This document shows, one piece after another, positions 7,835-15,562 of a stretch of 64,000 nucleotides of DNA. Within the stretch, counting starts at the first letter, position 1. The number at the start of each line of letters is the position of its first letter. This DNA comes from Arthrobacter sp. V1I9 (GTDB lineage Bacteria > Actinomycetota > Actinomycetes > Actinomycetales > Micrococcaceae). The stretch is from the NCBI RefSeq assembly GCF_030817075.1, contig NZ_JAUSYU010000001.1:186001-250000 (forward strand), in the 5' to 3' direction. A program made the translations under genes and the position numbers. Below the pieces are notes generated by a model. It did no database searches, was not told where the DNA came from, and saw nothing but the letters and a program-made list of their open reading frames with translations.

Positions 7835-9794
7835 CGGGATTCCTCTCTGTAGCAGCCGGTTCTCCGGCCGGTTCATAACCCTTGTAAAGCACTGCCCGCA
7901 CCAGGATGCTCATGACCACCAGGTCGAAAATGACCCAGGCGACGTTCACCAGGGTGCCCAACGGCTCCGCCAGCCCGGTGGCCAGGCGGATGATTCCGAC
8001 GACGGCGGCCACGGCCAGCAGCACCGACACTATGATCTGTGGCTGGATCAGGCTCCAGCTGGGCCCGCCGTTCTGGCGCGCCTTGGGGGTCACGGCAAAC
8101 CCAAGGGGACGGCCGAACCAGACGTTCCTGGCCGCCGTCGAGCACGCCTTGATCCAGGTGGGGAACAGAGCCAGGCTGTACTGCTGGCCGCGCCAGGTGG
8201 GGATGCCCCGGCCGGCGACGGCGAACAGCAGCTGGTTGACCAGCATGAAAGGGATGAACCGGATGAAGAAGTCCCAGCTCAGGCTCGTCACCGGCAGGAT
8301 GCCCAGCAGCAGGTAGATGATGGGGGCCGCGAAATAGACGACTGCCGCGTAGCCGCTGAGGTAGGTCCACATGGTGGCGAAGTACATCAGCCGCTGGCCC
8401 AGCTTGAGGCCCCTCTGCACCAGCGGGTTTTCGCGGAGGAACACCTGGATGGTGCCCTGGGCCCAGCGGAGGCGCTGGGTGAGCATGGTCTTGAGGTCCT
8501 CCGGTGCCAGCCCGTACGCGAGAATCTCGTGGTGGTAGACGCTCTCCCAGCCCATGGCATGCATACGCATGGCGGTGGCCATGTCCTCGGTGACCGAGAT
8601 GGTGGCCAGCGGCATAACCGGCTGGGCTTCGTCGTTGCGCTCCACGGACAGCGCGTCCAGGACGGCCTGCACGGATTCGAGCGCACCCAGGGGAGACCAG
8701 TCGCGGGCGGACATGCGCTGCACGGCGTCATCAGCCACCACCGGAACGCCGGCCTCGCCCACATGGGCCAGTTCCATGGCGGCGATCTCTTCGAGGTCAG
8801 CCTGGAGGGCCTCGACGTCGGCCATCACCAGGGTCTGCACGGCGGCGTCCACGCGGCGGCGTACCCGGTAGGTAATCTCACTCAAGGCTCCGCCGGCGTC
8901 CAGTTCCTGCTGGGCTTCGCCGGTGGCCGCCTCCACCTCGTCGAGCACCTGGGCCACCAAAGGCGTCTCCATGTCCGCGGACTTCCGGGCCTGCTTAATG
9001 GCCGAGCGGGAGGCGGCCAGCGCCCGGCGGATGCTCTTCTCGGTTTCCTTGACATAGCCCACCAGGCCCAGCTGCATCAGGGCCTCACGTCGCAGGATCG
9101 CGTTGGAACCGCAGAAGAAGGCGGCATTCCAGCCGTCCTTGCCCTGCTGGATGGGGCCATAGAAAAGGGGCGCCTGGCTGCCGAGGGGATCATCTGCCGG
9201 GACGTTGCTGAAGTACTGCGGTGTCTGGACCAGTGCAACGCGGCGGTTGTTGAAGTAGCCGAGGGTCTTTTCGAGGATGTCCGGCTCGGGAATCTGGTCC
9301 GCGTCCAGTATCAGGAGGAACTCGCCGTGGGTCTGCATCAGGGCGTTGTTCAGGTTTCCGGCCTTCGCGTGCCGGGGCAGGTTCGAGGTCCAGTCGTTGC
9401 TGCGGGTGACGTAGCCCAGGCCGTGCTGTTCGGCGAGGGCCTTGAGTTCGGGGCGCGCTCCGTCGTCCAGGATCCACGTGCCGTGCGGGTGCCGGATCTT
9501 CTGGGCGGCGAGAGCCGTGGTCATCACCATGTCCAGGTCTTCGTTGTACGTGGTGATGAAGACGTCCACCGTGGCATCATGCGGTGGCGGCGGGGCGCCC
9601 TTGCGGATCTTCAGCTTCCACACCGTCATGCCGAACAGCATCACGTCGATCAGGCTGTAGGTTTCGGCGATCACCAGGGGCACGGCGATCCACCAGGCGT
9701 CCCAGTTCAGCGATGCAACCCAGCGCCAGGCGATGTAGTTGACGCCGGTGATGACGGTCAGCACCACCACCAGCCGGGTGAAGAACCGGGTCAT
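7824..9794 (-). CDS. Membrane GT2 polysaccharide synthase (cellulose-synthase-like) with an extra insert
   Basis: A processive beta-glycosyltransferase that should use a UDP-sugar to make and export an exopolysaccharide. Order: membrane helices at about residues 7-26 and 35-56; GT2 core with VFITTYNED, ILDADQIPE (DAD at 164-166), FFCGSNAILRREAL, ISVTEDMATAM (TED at 402-404) and QRLRW (440-444); then C-terminal helices at about 473-498, 508-527, 587-607 and 613-637. The DAD-TED distance is about 237 residues, against about 104 in the GT2 at 52.4 kb. The extra segment, about 247-396, is Ala/Glu/Arg-rich and probably helical. No PilZ domain is present. The start overlaps the response-regulator-phosphatase gene by 4 bases. 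Confidence 0.9.
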   Translation of the reverse strand: MTRFFTRLVVVLTVITGVNYIAWRWVASLNWDAWWIAVPLVIAETYSLIDVMLFGMTVWKLKIRKGAPPPPHDATVDVFITTYNEDLDMVMTTALAAQKIRHPHGTWILDDGARPELKALAEQHGLGYVTRSNDWTSNLPRHAKAGNLNNALMQTHGEFLLILDADQIPEPDILEKTLGYFNNRRVALVQTPQYFSNVPADDPLGSQAPLFYGPIQQGKDGWNAAFFCGSNAILRREALMQLGLVGYVKETEKSIRRALAASRSAIKQARKSADMETPLVAQVLDEVEAATGEAQQELDAGGALSEITYRVRRRVDAAVQTLVMADVEALQADLEEIAAMELAHVGEAGVPVVADDAVQRMSARDWSPLGALESVQAVLDALSVERNDEAQPVMPLATISVTEDMATAMRMHAMGWESVYHHEILAYGLAPEDLKTMLTQRLRWAQGTIQVFLRENPLVQRGLKLGQRLMYFATMWTYLSGYAAVVYFAAPIIYLLLGILPVTSLSWDFFIRFIPFMLVNQLLFAVAGRGIPTWRGQQYSLALFPTWIKACSTAARNVWFGRPLGFAVTPKARQNGGPSWSLIQPQIIVSVLLAVAAVVGIIRLATGLAEPLGTLVNVAWVIFDLVVMSILVRAVLYKGYEPAGEPAATERNPDEV

Positions 9795-10903
9795 CCAGCT
9801 GCTTCTTCCGGCAGCCGGCGGACAACGACCACCGTTACGTCATCCTCGGCGGTTTCGGCCGGTGCCAGGGCCAGGATGGCGCTGCTGGCTGCCTGGGCCG
9901 ACTCCTGGCTTTGGGCGGCGCTGCGGACGGCGTCGGTGAAGTCCTCCACGGACTCGAAGACGTCCAGCACGCCGTCGCTGACCACCACCAGGGAATCCCC
10001 CGGGGCGAGTTCCATGCTGGATTGCGGCCACTGGGTCCCGGCCCAGGCGCCGACGGGCGGGCCGCCGGAAGGGAGCCTGACGGCAGCGCCGCCGGACCGG
10101 ACGTGCAGCGCCAGCCCGTGCCCGGCGTCGACATAGCTGACCGTTCCGGACGCAGCCTCGAGCCGCGCGTGGAACAGGGTGACAAAGGAGTTGGAGGAGT
10201 CCAGGTCCGTGGCTATCGACTTGCTGGCGGAGGCGAAGGCGCCGTCCAGGTCCTGCCGGTGGCCCATGGAGCGCATCACGGCGCGGACTGTTGCCGCGAT
10301 GAGCGCGGCACCCATGCCCTTGCCCATGGCGTCGGCGAAGGTCAGGTGCAGCCCGTCCGGGGTCTGGTACCAGTCGTAGAAGTCCCCGCCCACGCTGCGG
10401 GAGGGGCGGAACATACCGGCGACGTCGTAACCATCAACCCGGATGTCTTCCTTGGGAAGGAGGCTTTGCTGGACTTCCGTGGCACGCTCCAGCTCACCGC
10501 GGGCCGCCGAATCGGCAGCAGCGGACGGGCGCCGGCGGAAGAGGGCGTTGATGCGGGACTGCAGCTCACGGGGGCTGAACGGCTTGCTGATGTACTCGTC
10601 TGCCCCGTTGTCCAGGCCGGTCAGTTTGTCCAATTCGTCAGCGCGGGCGGTGAGCATCACGATGAAGGCGTCCGAAAACTGGCGGAGCAGCTTGCAGACT
10701 TCCAAGCCGTCGATGTCTGGCAAGTTTAGGTCCAGGGTGACCAGGTCCGGCTTGCGGCGGCGGACTTCCTCCACGCCGGGCAGGCCAGCTCCCGCCTCGG
10801 TGACGTCGAAGCCCTGCTTGACCAGGACGCGGACCAGCAGGCCGCGAATGTCCGGGTCATCCTCAATGACAACGGCACGGCGGGGTTCGGGGGGAGAGAC
10901 CAT
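9791..10903 (-). CDS. Response regulator with PP2C (RsbU/SpoIIE-type) phosphatase
   Basis: A 370-residue two-domain protein. The receiver domain (1-120) has the acidic pair EDDPD, phospho-acceptor Asp58 (VTLDLNLPDIDG) and Lys107 (YISKPFSPREL). The phosphatase domain (about 135-370) has GDFYDW, FADAMGKGMGAALIA and LVVVSDGVLDVFE, with metal-binding aspartates intact. The likely role is dephosphorylation of the STAS antagonist encoded two genes downstream, gated by phosphorylation of the receiver, perhaps by the GAF kinase at 5.8 kb. It is the first gene of the coupled unit; its stop overlaps the GT2 start (ATGA). Confidence 0.92.
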   Translation of the reverse strand: MVSPPEPRRAVVIEDDPDIRGLLVRVLVKQGFDVTEAGAGLPGVEEVRRRKPDLVTLDLNLPDIDGLEVCKLLRQFSDAFIVMLTARADELDKLTGLDNGADEYISKPFSPRELQSRINALFRRRPSAAADSAARGELERATEVQQSLLPKEDIRVDGYDVAGMFRPSRSVGGDFYDWYQTPDGLHLTFADAMGKGMGAALIAATVRAVMRSMGHRQDLDGAFASASKSIATDLDSSNSFVTLFHARLEAASGTVSYVDAGHGLALHVRSGGAAVRLPSGGPPVGAWAGTQWPQSSMELAPGDSLVVVSDGVLDVFESVEDFTDAVRSAAQSQESAQAASSAILALAPAETAEDDVTVVVVRRLPEEAAG

Positions 10904-11154
10904 AACTCTACTTCTACCGTATTAACCCCCGCAGGGCATGTCGCAGGGACTGTTACATTACGCCGTCTGTTGACCGGAGACGGCGGCACGGCCCGTCTGC
11001 GGGCGCGCAGGGATCTTGCGCAAATCTTGGGACCTGCTTGCCCGCACATTGAGGAACGGCCGGGACACTCAAAGGCAGGAAACAGCTTCGCGAAGACGAG
11101 GGTCAAAGACGGCCTCTCTGGAGGCTGGACGGCTTGCAGGAGGGCGGAGCAGCC

Positions 11155-11511
11155 ATGGGACACTTCAACATCAAGGACCGGACGACGGCGGATGCCGCCG
11201 CCTGCGGGGAACCTGTGACGGCTGTGCTGCCGCATGAACTGGCGCGGACCGCGTTGGACAAGGGCCGGGCGCTGATGCGGGTCTACTTCCACTCACGGAA
11301 AGTGCGGGCCGCGGCCAATGCTCTGGCGCAGGCGCTGTCGGAATCAAGGGAGGCATCCAGCTGGCCAGGGGACCGGCTGCCTGTCGGTGAAGAGATGTCG
11401 GTGCAGGTGGAGAAGCTGACGCACCGCCTCAAGCTGGAAACTGAGGCGCATTACAGGCTGGAGGCGCTTTTCAAAAGTGTGGATTTGGGGCGTTCCGCCG
11501 CGGCGGTTTAG
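11155..11511 (+). CDS. Small protein of unknown function, divergent from the partner-switch operon
   Basis: A 118-residue soluble protein. The ATG at 11155 is preceded by AGGAGGG about 11 bases upstream; an in-frame TTG at 11134 is less likely. The C-terminal half (VEKLTHRLKLETEAHYRLEAL) looks helical with coiled-coil potential, and the middle is Arg/Ala-rich. No domain is recognised. It shares the roughly 250-base upstream region with the response-regulator-phosphatase gene, so common regulation is possible. Confidence 0.6.
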   Translation: MGHFNIKDRTTADAAACGEPVTAVLPHELARTALDKGRALMRVYFHSRKVRAAANALAQALSESREASSWPGDRLPVGEEMSVQVEKLTHRLKLETEAHYRLEALFKSVDLGRSAAAV

Positions 11512-11560
11512 GTGCCACACTAAGGAGCAATCGAGTGGCTGGGGTTACCGGGTCAGGAGA

Positions 11561-11686
11561 TTGTTATGGGGTGGGTTTACAGGGTGGGCGTACCTCATTG
11601 CGGGACTCATGACCGTGGACGCCCTGCTCCTGGCGCTGTGGGCCATCGACGAGGACTGGCCCAATAGTTGGCGGAAGAAACCCTGA
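11561..11686 (+). CDS. Possible very small single-helix membrane protein
   Basis: The frame encodes one convincing hydrophobic segment (GWAYLIAGLMTVDALLLALWAI) followed by a charged tail ending WRKKP. The start is unclear: TTG at 11561 gives 41 residues, and the frame is open back to a GTG at 11477 that would overlap the previous gene. The ribosome site (CAGGAG) sits too close to the TTG. Listed because the hydrophobic profile looks real; it could be chance. Confidence 0.3.
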   Translation: MLWGGFTGWAYLIAGLMTVDALLLALWAIDEDWPNSWRKKP

Positions 11687-11692
11687 CACCAA

Positions 11693-12265
11693 TCAGCGGA
11701 GGTTGAGGCGCATCAGCACCCGCGGGAAGCCGCTGAGAACCGATTGCGTGTCCGCAGCCTTGGTGAAGCCGGCGTCCTCGAAGAGCTTTCGCGTGCCGAC
11801 GTAGGCCATGGTGAGGTCCACTTTCCGGCTGCCATTGTCCACCGGATAGCCCTCGATGGCCGGCGCCGTGTAGCTGCGCGCAAACTCAACAGCGCCTTTC
11901 AGCAGGTGGTGCGAAATGCCTTTGCCGCGGTGCCCGGGCCGCACGCGGATGCACCACACCGACCACACATCCAGCCCGTCCACGTGCGGGATCTTCCGGT
12001 TCCCGGCGAAGCTGGTGTCCGCCCGTGGGTGGACCCCGGCCCACCCGACTACCTCACCGCCGTCGTACGCTAAGACCCCCGGCGGGGGATCCTGGGCTAC
12101 CAACTGTTTGACCAGGTCCCCGCGCTCCGGCCCGTGCAACGACAGGTTCTGTTTGGATGGAATGCGGTAGCTCAGGCACCAGCAGACGTTGGCGTCGGGC
12201 CGCTTGGGCCCCACCATCGTCCGGACGTCCTCGAATTCGGTAGCCGGACGGACCTCGATCGCCAT
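11693..12265 (-). CDS. GNAT-family N-acetyltransferase
   Basis: A 190-residue acetyltransferase. The acetyl-CoA pyrophosphate-binding motif is RPGHRGKGISHHLL at about residues 108-121, preceded by the strand VWSVWCIRV and followed by YVGTRKLFEDAGF, the usual GNAT motif B. The Cys/Trp-rich stretch NVCWCLSY near residue 30 is seen in a subgroup of bacterial GNATs. The substrate cannot be inferred. It is monocistronic, convergent with the small genes at 11.2-11.7 kb and divergent from the small acidic protein gene at 12.37 kb. Confidence 0.88.
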   Translation of the reverse strand: MAIEVRPATEFEDVRTMVGPKRPDANVCWCLSYRIPSKQNLSLHGPERGDLVKQLVAQDPPPGVLAYDGGEVVGWAGVHPRADTSFAGNRKIPHVDGLDVWSVWCIRVRPGHRGKGISHHLLKGAVEFARSYTAPAIEGYPVDNGSRKVDLTMAYVGTRKLFEDAGFTKAADTQSVLSGFPRVLMRLNLR

Positions 12266-12368
12266 GCGGCCATCCTGTCACCGGGTTGGGTCACCGGCAA
12301 CGGCTTCACTCGCCAGAAGCGGCGATAGACTGAACGATCCAACAGCGGTAGGAAGGCATGGTGGGCTC

Positions 12369-12572
12369 ATGAACGATAAGCTGCACCTCACTCCGGAAGA
12401 CCAGTTCCCGGAAAACCTGAAAAACGTATCAGACAACGAATTACAGGTCCTGGACAGCCGCATCCAACGCCAGCTCGACCACGAAATGGTGGTTGACGGG
12501 GAATCGGACCGTGAAACGGAATTCAGGCACTACGAGCTGGACGAGGAATTCCAGGACCGCGACAAACGCTGA
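12369..12572 (+). CDS. Small charged hypothetical protein
   Basis: A 67-residue, highly charged, soluble protein (HLTPEDQFPENLKNVSDNELQVLDSRI at residues 6-32) without cysteine, signal peptide or membrane helix. The ATG at 12369 is preceded by AGGAAGG about 12 bases away. It resembles the many short acidic orphan proteins of Arthrobacter-type genomes. Function unknown. Confidence 0.6.
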   Translation: MNDKLHLTPEDQFPENLKNVSDNELQVLDSRIQRQLDHEMVVDGESDRETEFRHYELDEEFQDRDKR

Positions 12573-12631
12573 CTGCGCCCGCTGAATTCTGACCCTGTTC
12601 GCCCCTGCTGGTTCTCATTACACTGGGACGC

Positions 12632-14128
12632 ATGACCGAGCAGGAACCGGCCCGGGGCAGGGCTGCTGCGGCTTCCGACGGCGGGGAAGGCCTGGGCGAG
12701 GACGCCAACGTCGTATCCCCAGCGGTTGAGGACGGCGGGGCCGCGCACTTGGCGGCTCCCGGCGCCGTCGACACCTCCCTGCGCAGTCCGGCAGAAAGAT
12801 CCCGCACCTTCGCCGGGATCCTGGTGAACACAGCCCTGGCCAATATCACCACCAGCTACCTGTGGTTTGCGCTGACGTTCTGGGTGTACCTGGAGACGCG
12901 CAACGTGATCGCCACTGGGGTGGTGGGCGGCGCATACATGCTGCTGATCGCCCTTTCCAGCATCAGCTTCGGCACCTTCGTCGACCGTTACCGCAAGCTC
13001 GCTGTAATGCGCTTTGCAGCCGTCTTTACCTTGGTGATGTTTGTGCTGTCCGGGGTCATGTTCCTGCTGGCGCCGGCCTCCTCGCTGCTGGACCTGACAC
13101 AGCCGTGGTTCTGGATCTTCACCCTGGTCATCCTGATCGGTGCCGTGGTGGAGAACATGCGCAATATTGCACTGTCCACCACTGTCACCATCCTCATCGA
13201 ACCGGACCGCAGGGCCAACGCCAACGGGCTGGTGGGCATGGTGCAGGGGCTGATGTTCCTTATCACCTCGGTGCTTTCCGGGCTGTCGGTGGGGCTGCTG
13301 GGCATGGGCTGGACCATCGCCGTGGCCGTGGTGCTCACGGCGCTGGCCTTTGCACACTTGCTCACTCTGCGCATGCCCGAGGAAACCCGCGTCGCGGCCA
13401 GCGATGCGCACGGCGGATTCGACCTTCGCGGCTCCTACGCCGCCGTACTGGCTATCTCCGGGCTGTTCGCGCTGATTCTGTTCTCCACGTTCAACAACTT
13501 TATCGGCGGCGTCTATATGGCGTTGATGGACCCCTACGGCCTGGAGATGTTTCCGGTGGAGCTGTGGGGGATTTTTCTGGCGGTAGGCTCCAGCGGGTTC
13601 CTTATCGGCGGGGCGCTGATCGGCAAATTCGGCCTCGGGTCCAACCCGTTGCGTACGCTGCTCATTGCGGTGGTGGCCATGGGGGTCCTCGGCGCGGTGT
13701 TTACCCTGCGCGAGTGGGCTTGGCTGTACATCGTGGGAATCTGGCTGTACTTGACGCTGGTCCCCGTTGTGGAGGCCGCCGAGCAGACCGTCATCCAGCA
13801 GGTGGTTCCGCTGCCACGGCAGGGAAGGGTGTTCGGTTTCGCCATGGCGTTCGAGTCCGCGGCGGCGCCGGTCACCTCGTTCCTCATTGCACCGATCGCC
13901 CAGTTCTGGATTATCCCCTACGCACGGTCCGCCGACGGCGCTGCCCAGTTGGCCCCGCTGCTGGGCGAGGGTACCTCCCGGGGCATTGCACTGGTGTTCC
14001 TGGTGGCGGGGATCATCATGGTCATCGCTGCGCTGCTGGCCTTCCTCACGCCGGTCTACCGCCGGGTCTCGGCCGAGTATGCGGAGGCGCGCGCAGAGGT
14101 GCCGGAAACGGCCGACGCCGAGCCTTAA
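12632..14128 (+). CDS. MFS transporter
   Basis: A 498-residue integral membrane protein with a long hydrophilic N-terminus (about 55 residues) and about 12 hydrophobic segments from residue 67 to 480. The cytoplasmic loop FVDRYRKLAVMR between helices 2 and 3 is the MFS motif A region. The second half includes VEAAEQTVIQQVVPLPRQGRVFG, found in drug-exporter-like MFS proteins of the enterobactin/macrolide exporter group. The substrate is unknown. It is convergent with bcp, separated by a hairpin and a tandem repeat. Confidence 0.87.
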   Translation: MTEQEPARGRAAAASDGGEGLGEDANVVSPAVEDGGAAHLAAPGAVDTSLRSPAERSRTFAGILVNTALANITTSYLWFALTFWVYLETRNVIATGVVGGAYMLLIALSSISFGTFVDRYRKLAVMRFAAVFTLVMFVLSGVMFLLAPASSLLDLTQPWFWIFTLVILIGAVVENMRNIALSTTVTILIEPDRRANANGLVGMVQGLMFLITSVLSGLSVGLLGMGWTIAVAVVLTALAFAHLLTLRMPEETRVAASDAHGGFDLRGSYAAVLAISGLFALILFSTFNNFIGGVYMALMDPYGLEMFPVELWGIFLAVGSSGFLIGGALIGKFGLGSNPLRTLLIAVVAMGVLGAVFTLREWAWLYIVGIWLYLTLVPVVEAAEQTVIQQVVPLPRQGRVFGFAMAFESAAAPVTSFLIAPIAQFWIIPYARSADGAAQLAPLLGEGTSRGIALVFLVAGIIMVIAALLAFLTPVYRRVSAEYAEARAEVPETADAEP

Positions 14129-14136
14129 TCACCGAA

Positions 14137-14161
14137 CGCTCACGCAAAAATTGCGCGAGCG
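14137..14161. terminator. Hairpin between the convergent MFS and bcp genes
   Basis: CGCTCACGCAA and TTGCGCGAGCG flank an AAA loop, giving an 11-bp stem with one mismatch, 8 bases after the MFS stop. It probably ends transcription of the MFS gene. Confidence 0.55.
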
Positions 14162-14222
14162 TTTGGCGAAAAGCTGCGAAAGCTGAGAGAGCGTCTGGCG
14201 AAAAGCTGCGAAAGCTGAGAGA
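14159..14222. repeat. 32-bp tandem duplication
   Basis: Two adjacent copies (14159-14190 and 14191-14222) differ at a single base and are followed by the first bases of a third (GCGTC). They contain the inner repeats GCGAAAAGCTGCG and GAAAGCTGAGAGA. The copies lie between two convergent stops and extend the right arm of the preceding hairpin. Confidence 0.85.
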
Positions 14223-14236
14223 GCGTCCGGGGAGGG

Positions 14237-14716
14237 TTAGATTCCCAGGGCTTCCTTCAGCGCAGCGACGTGGCCGTCGGCCTTAACCTGGTACTGCGCG
14301 AGCGTGACCTTGCCTTCGGGGTCCACCACAACGGTGGAGCGGACAATACCCTCAACAATTTCGCCGTTGACCAGCTTCTCGCCCCAGGCGCCGTAAGCCA
14401 GGGCAACCGCGTGGTCGGGATCGGAGAGCAGCGGGAAGGTCAGGGAGAAGTCGCCGGTAAAGCCGGCCAGGGCCTCCGGGGCGTCGGGGGAGATGCCAAT
14501 GACCTCGTAGCCCTTGCCCTGGAGTGAAGCCAGGCTGTCGCGGAAGTCGCAGGCCTCAGTGGTGCAGCCGGGGGTGGCGGCCTTGGGGTAGAAATACACG
14601 ATGACGTTTTTGCCACGGTAGTCGGCCAAGGCAGTCCCGCGGCCCTGGGCGTCCTGCAGTGCGAAATCAGGGGCCTGGGTTCCCGGCTGAAGCTTGGTGG
14701 TCAGGGTCTGGCTCAT
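14237..14716 (-). CDS. bcp: Thioredoxin-dependent peroxiredoxin (BCP/PrxQ)
   Basis: Reduces hydrogen peroxide and organic hydroperoxides in the cytosol. The ATG at 14716 has AAAGGAA 5 bases upstream and gives a 159-residue protein of normal length. The active-site stretch is KAATPGCTTEACDFRDSLA, with peroxidatic Cys and the resolving Cys five residues later, the atypical 2-Cys PrxQ arrangement. APDFALQDAQG is the N-terminal thioredoxin-fold signature. It is monocistronic. Confidence 0.95.
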   Translation of the reverse strand: MSQTLTTKLQPGTQAPDFALQDAQGRGTALADYRGKNVIVYFYPKAATPGCTTEACDFRDSLASLQGKGYEVIGISPDAPEALAGFTGDFSLTFPLLSDPDHAVALAYGAWGEKLVNGEIVEGIVRSTVVVDPEGKVTLAQYQVKADGHVAALKEALGI

Positions 14717-14797
14717 GGCGTTCCTTTGGAAGTCTTTGTCAGGTAATGGCAAAACATCAAGTGAAGCGGGTTGCCGCTCAGTCATACAACTCCGGCG

Positions 14798-15553
14798 TCA
14801 TATGCAGTATTCCGCCGGACCCCGGACAGTTGCGCACTGCCCTGGTATAAACCGGTATCCGCCGCCCCGGACGGTGGCCACCGCATGGCGTGCATTCCCG
14901 AGCTTTCGCCGGATGCGGCCCACATAAACGTCGATGGACCGGGCCGAGGCGCCGGGGGTTTCAAACGAATCCAGGAACTGCTGGAGTTCCTCCCTGCCCA
15001 CTGTGCGGGACAGGTGCGTCACCAGGTACCGGAGTACCTTGAACTCGACGCCGGTCAGCGGCACTGGATTGCCGTCCAGCAGGACCTTATCGGCGGCAAG
15101 GTCCACGGCAACCCGGCTCACTGGACCGGCCGACGGCGGCAGCCGGGTACCGCCGTCGGCCTCGCTGAGTGCCGCGCCCCCAGGTGCCTCGCCGGGAACG
15201 CCGGGGTTCTCCGCCGCGGAAGGAGTGCGAGAGGAGTGGTCTGCGGCTCCTTCCGAAGATGCGGAGACCCCGGACGTGGGAGCTCCGGCGGCAGGCCAGT
15301 GGACTTCCGCCTCCGGAGCAGTTTGTAGGGCCCGGGCAAGGACGAGCCTTGCGGCGCGGGCCAGCAGTTCGGGGCTGGTGCCATCCTCGGGCACCACCCA
15401 CACAGCCAGGCCCCTGGCAGCCGCCGTTGGAATGGCAGTCGCCGTTGGAATGGCAGTCACCGTTGGAACGGCAGCCGCCCTTTGTGCGGCGGCGCCCGTG
15501 ACAGCTAACCGGGGCCGTGCCACCGTCCTCGGATGGAGGGCTTCCACTGCCAT
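14798..15553 (-). CDS. Stand-alone OmpR-type winged-helix protein
   Basis: A 251-residue protein whose last 95 residues form a trans_reg_C winged helix (PLTGVEFKVLRYLVTHLSRTVGREEL, then RSIDVYVGRIRRKLG and VRGGGYRF). There is no receiver domain. The first 150 residues are low-complexity, Ala/Pro/Thr-rich, and include AVPTVTAIPTATAIPTAA encoded by an 18-bp tandem repeat. It lies 9 bases after allB on the same strand, so it is probably co-transcribed with the allantoin/glyoxylate operon. Whether it regulates that operon is unknown. Similar orphan proteins in actinobacteria carry a BTAD or degenerate sensor region; none is recognised here. Confidence 0.75.
   Translation of the reverse strand: MAVEALHPRTVARPRLAVTGAAAQRAAAVPTVTAIPTATAIPTAAARGLAVWVVPEDGTSPELLARAARLVLARALQTAPEAEVHWPAAGAPTSGVSASSEGAADHSSRTPSAAENPGVPGEAPGGAALSEADGGTRLPPSAGPVSRVAVDLAADKVLLDGNPVPLTGVEFKVLRYLVTHLSRTVGREELQQFLDSFETPGASARSIDVYVGRIRRKLGNARHAVATVRGGGYRFIPGQCATVRGPAEYCI
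15423..15476. repeat. Three 18-bp tandem repeats inside the winged-helix gene
   Basis: Two identical copies of GCCGTTGGAATGGCAGTC (15423-15440 and 15441-15458) are followed by a third with three changes (15459-15476). They encode the six-residue unit TAIPTA. Their length is a multiple of three, so copy number change would keep the frame. Confidence 0.85.
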
Positions 15554-15562
15554 GGCGCGTCC

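Noticed and set aside
8529..10136. 535-codon plus-strand frame across the GT2 and phosphatase genes
   Set aside because: Antisense shadow; the minus-strand products carry intact family motifs.
11534..11614. 26-codon GTG frame with AAGGAG upstream
   Set aside because: Too short and without hydrophobic or conserved character; the overlapping membrane-helix frame looks more plausible.
14137..14222. Repeats considered as a CRISPR array
   Set aside because: Only two directly adjacent copies without spacers; a tandem duplication.
15423..15476. 18-bp repeats considered as a CRISPR or operator array
   Set aside because: Directly abutting, in frame within a coding sequence, no spacers.
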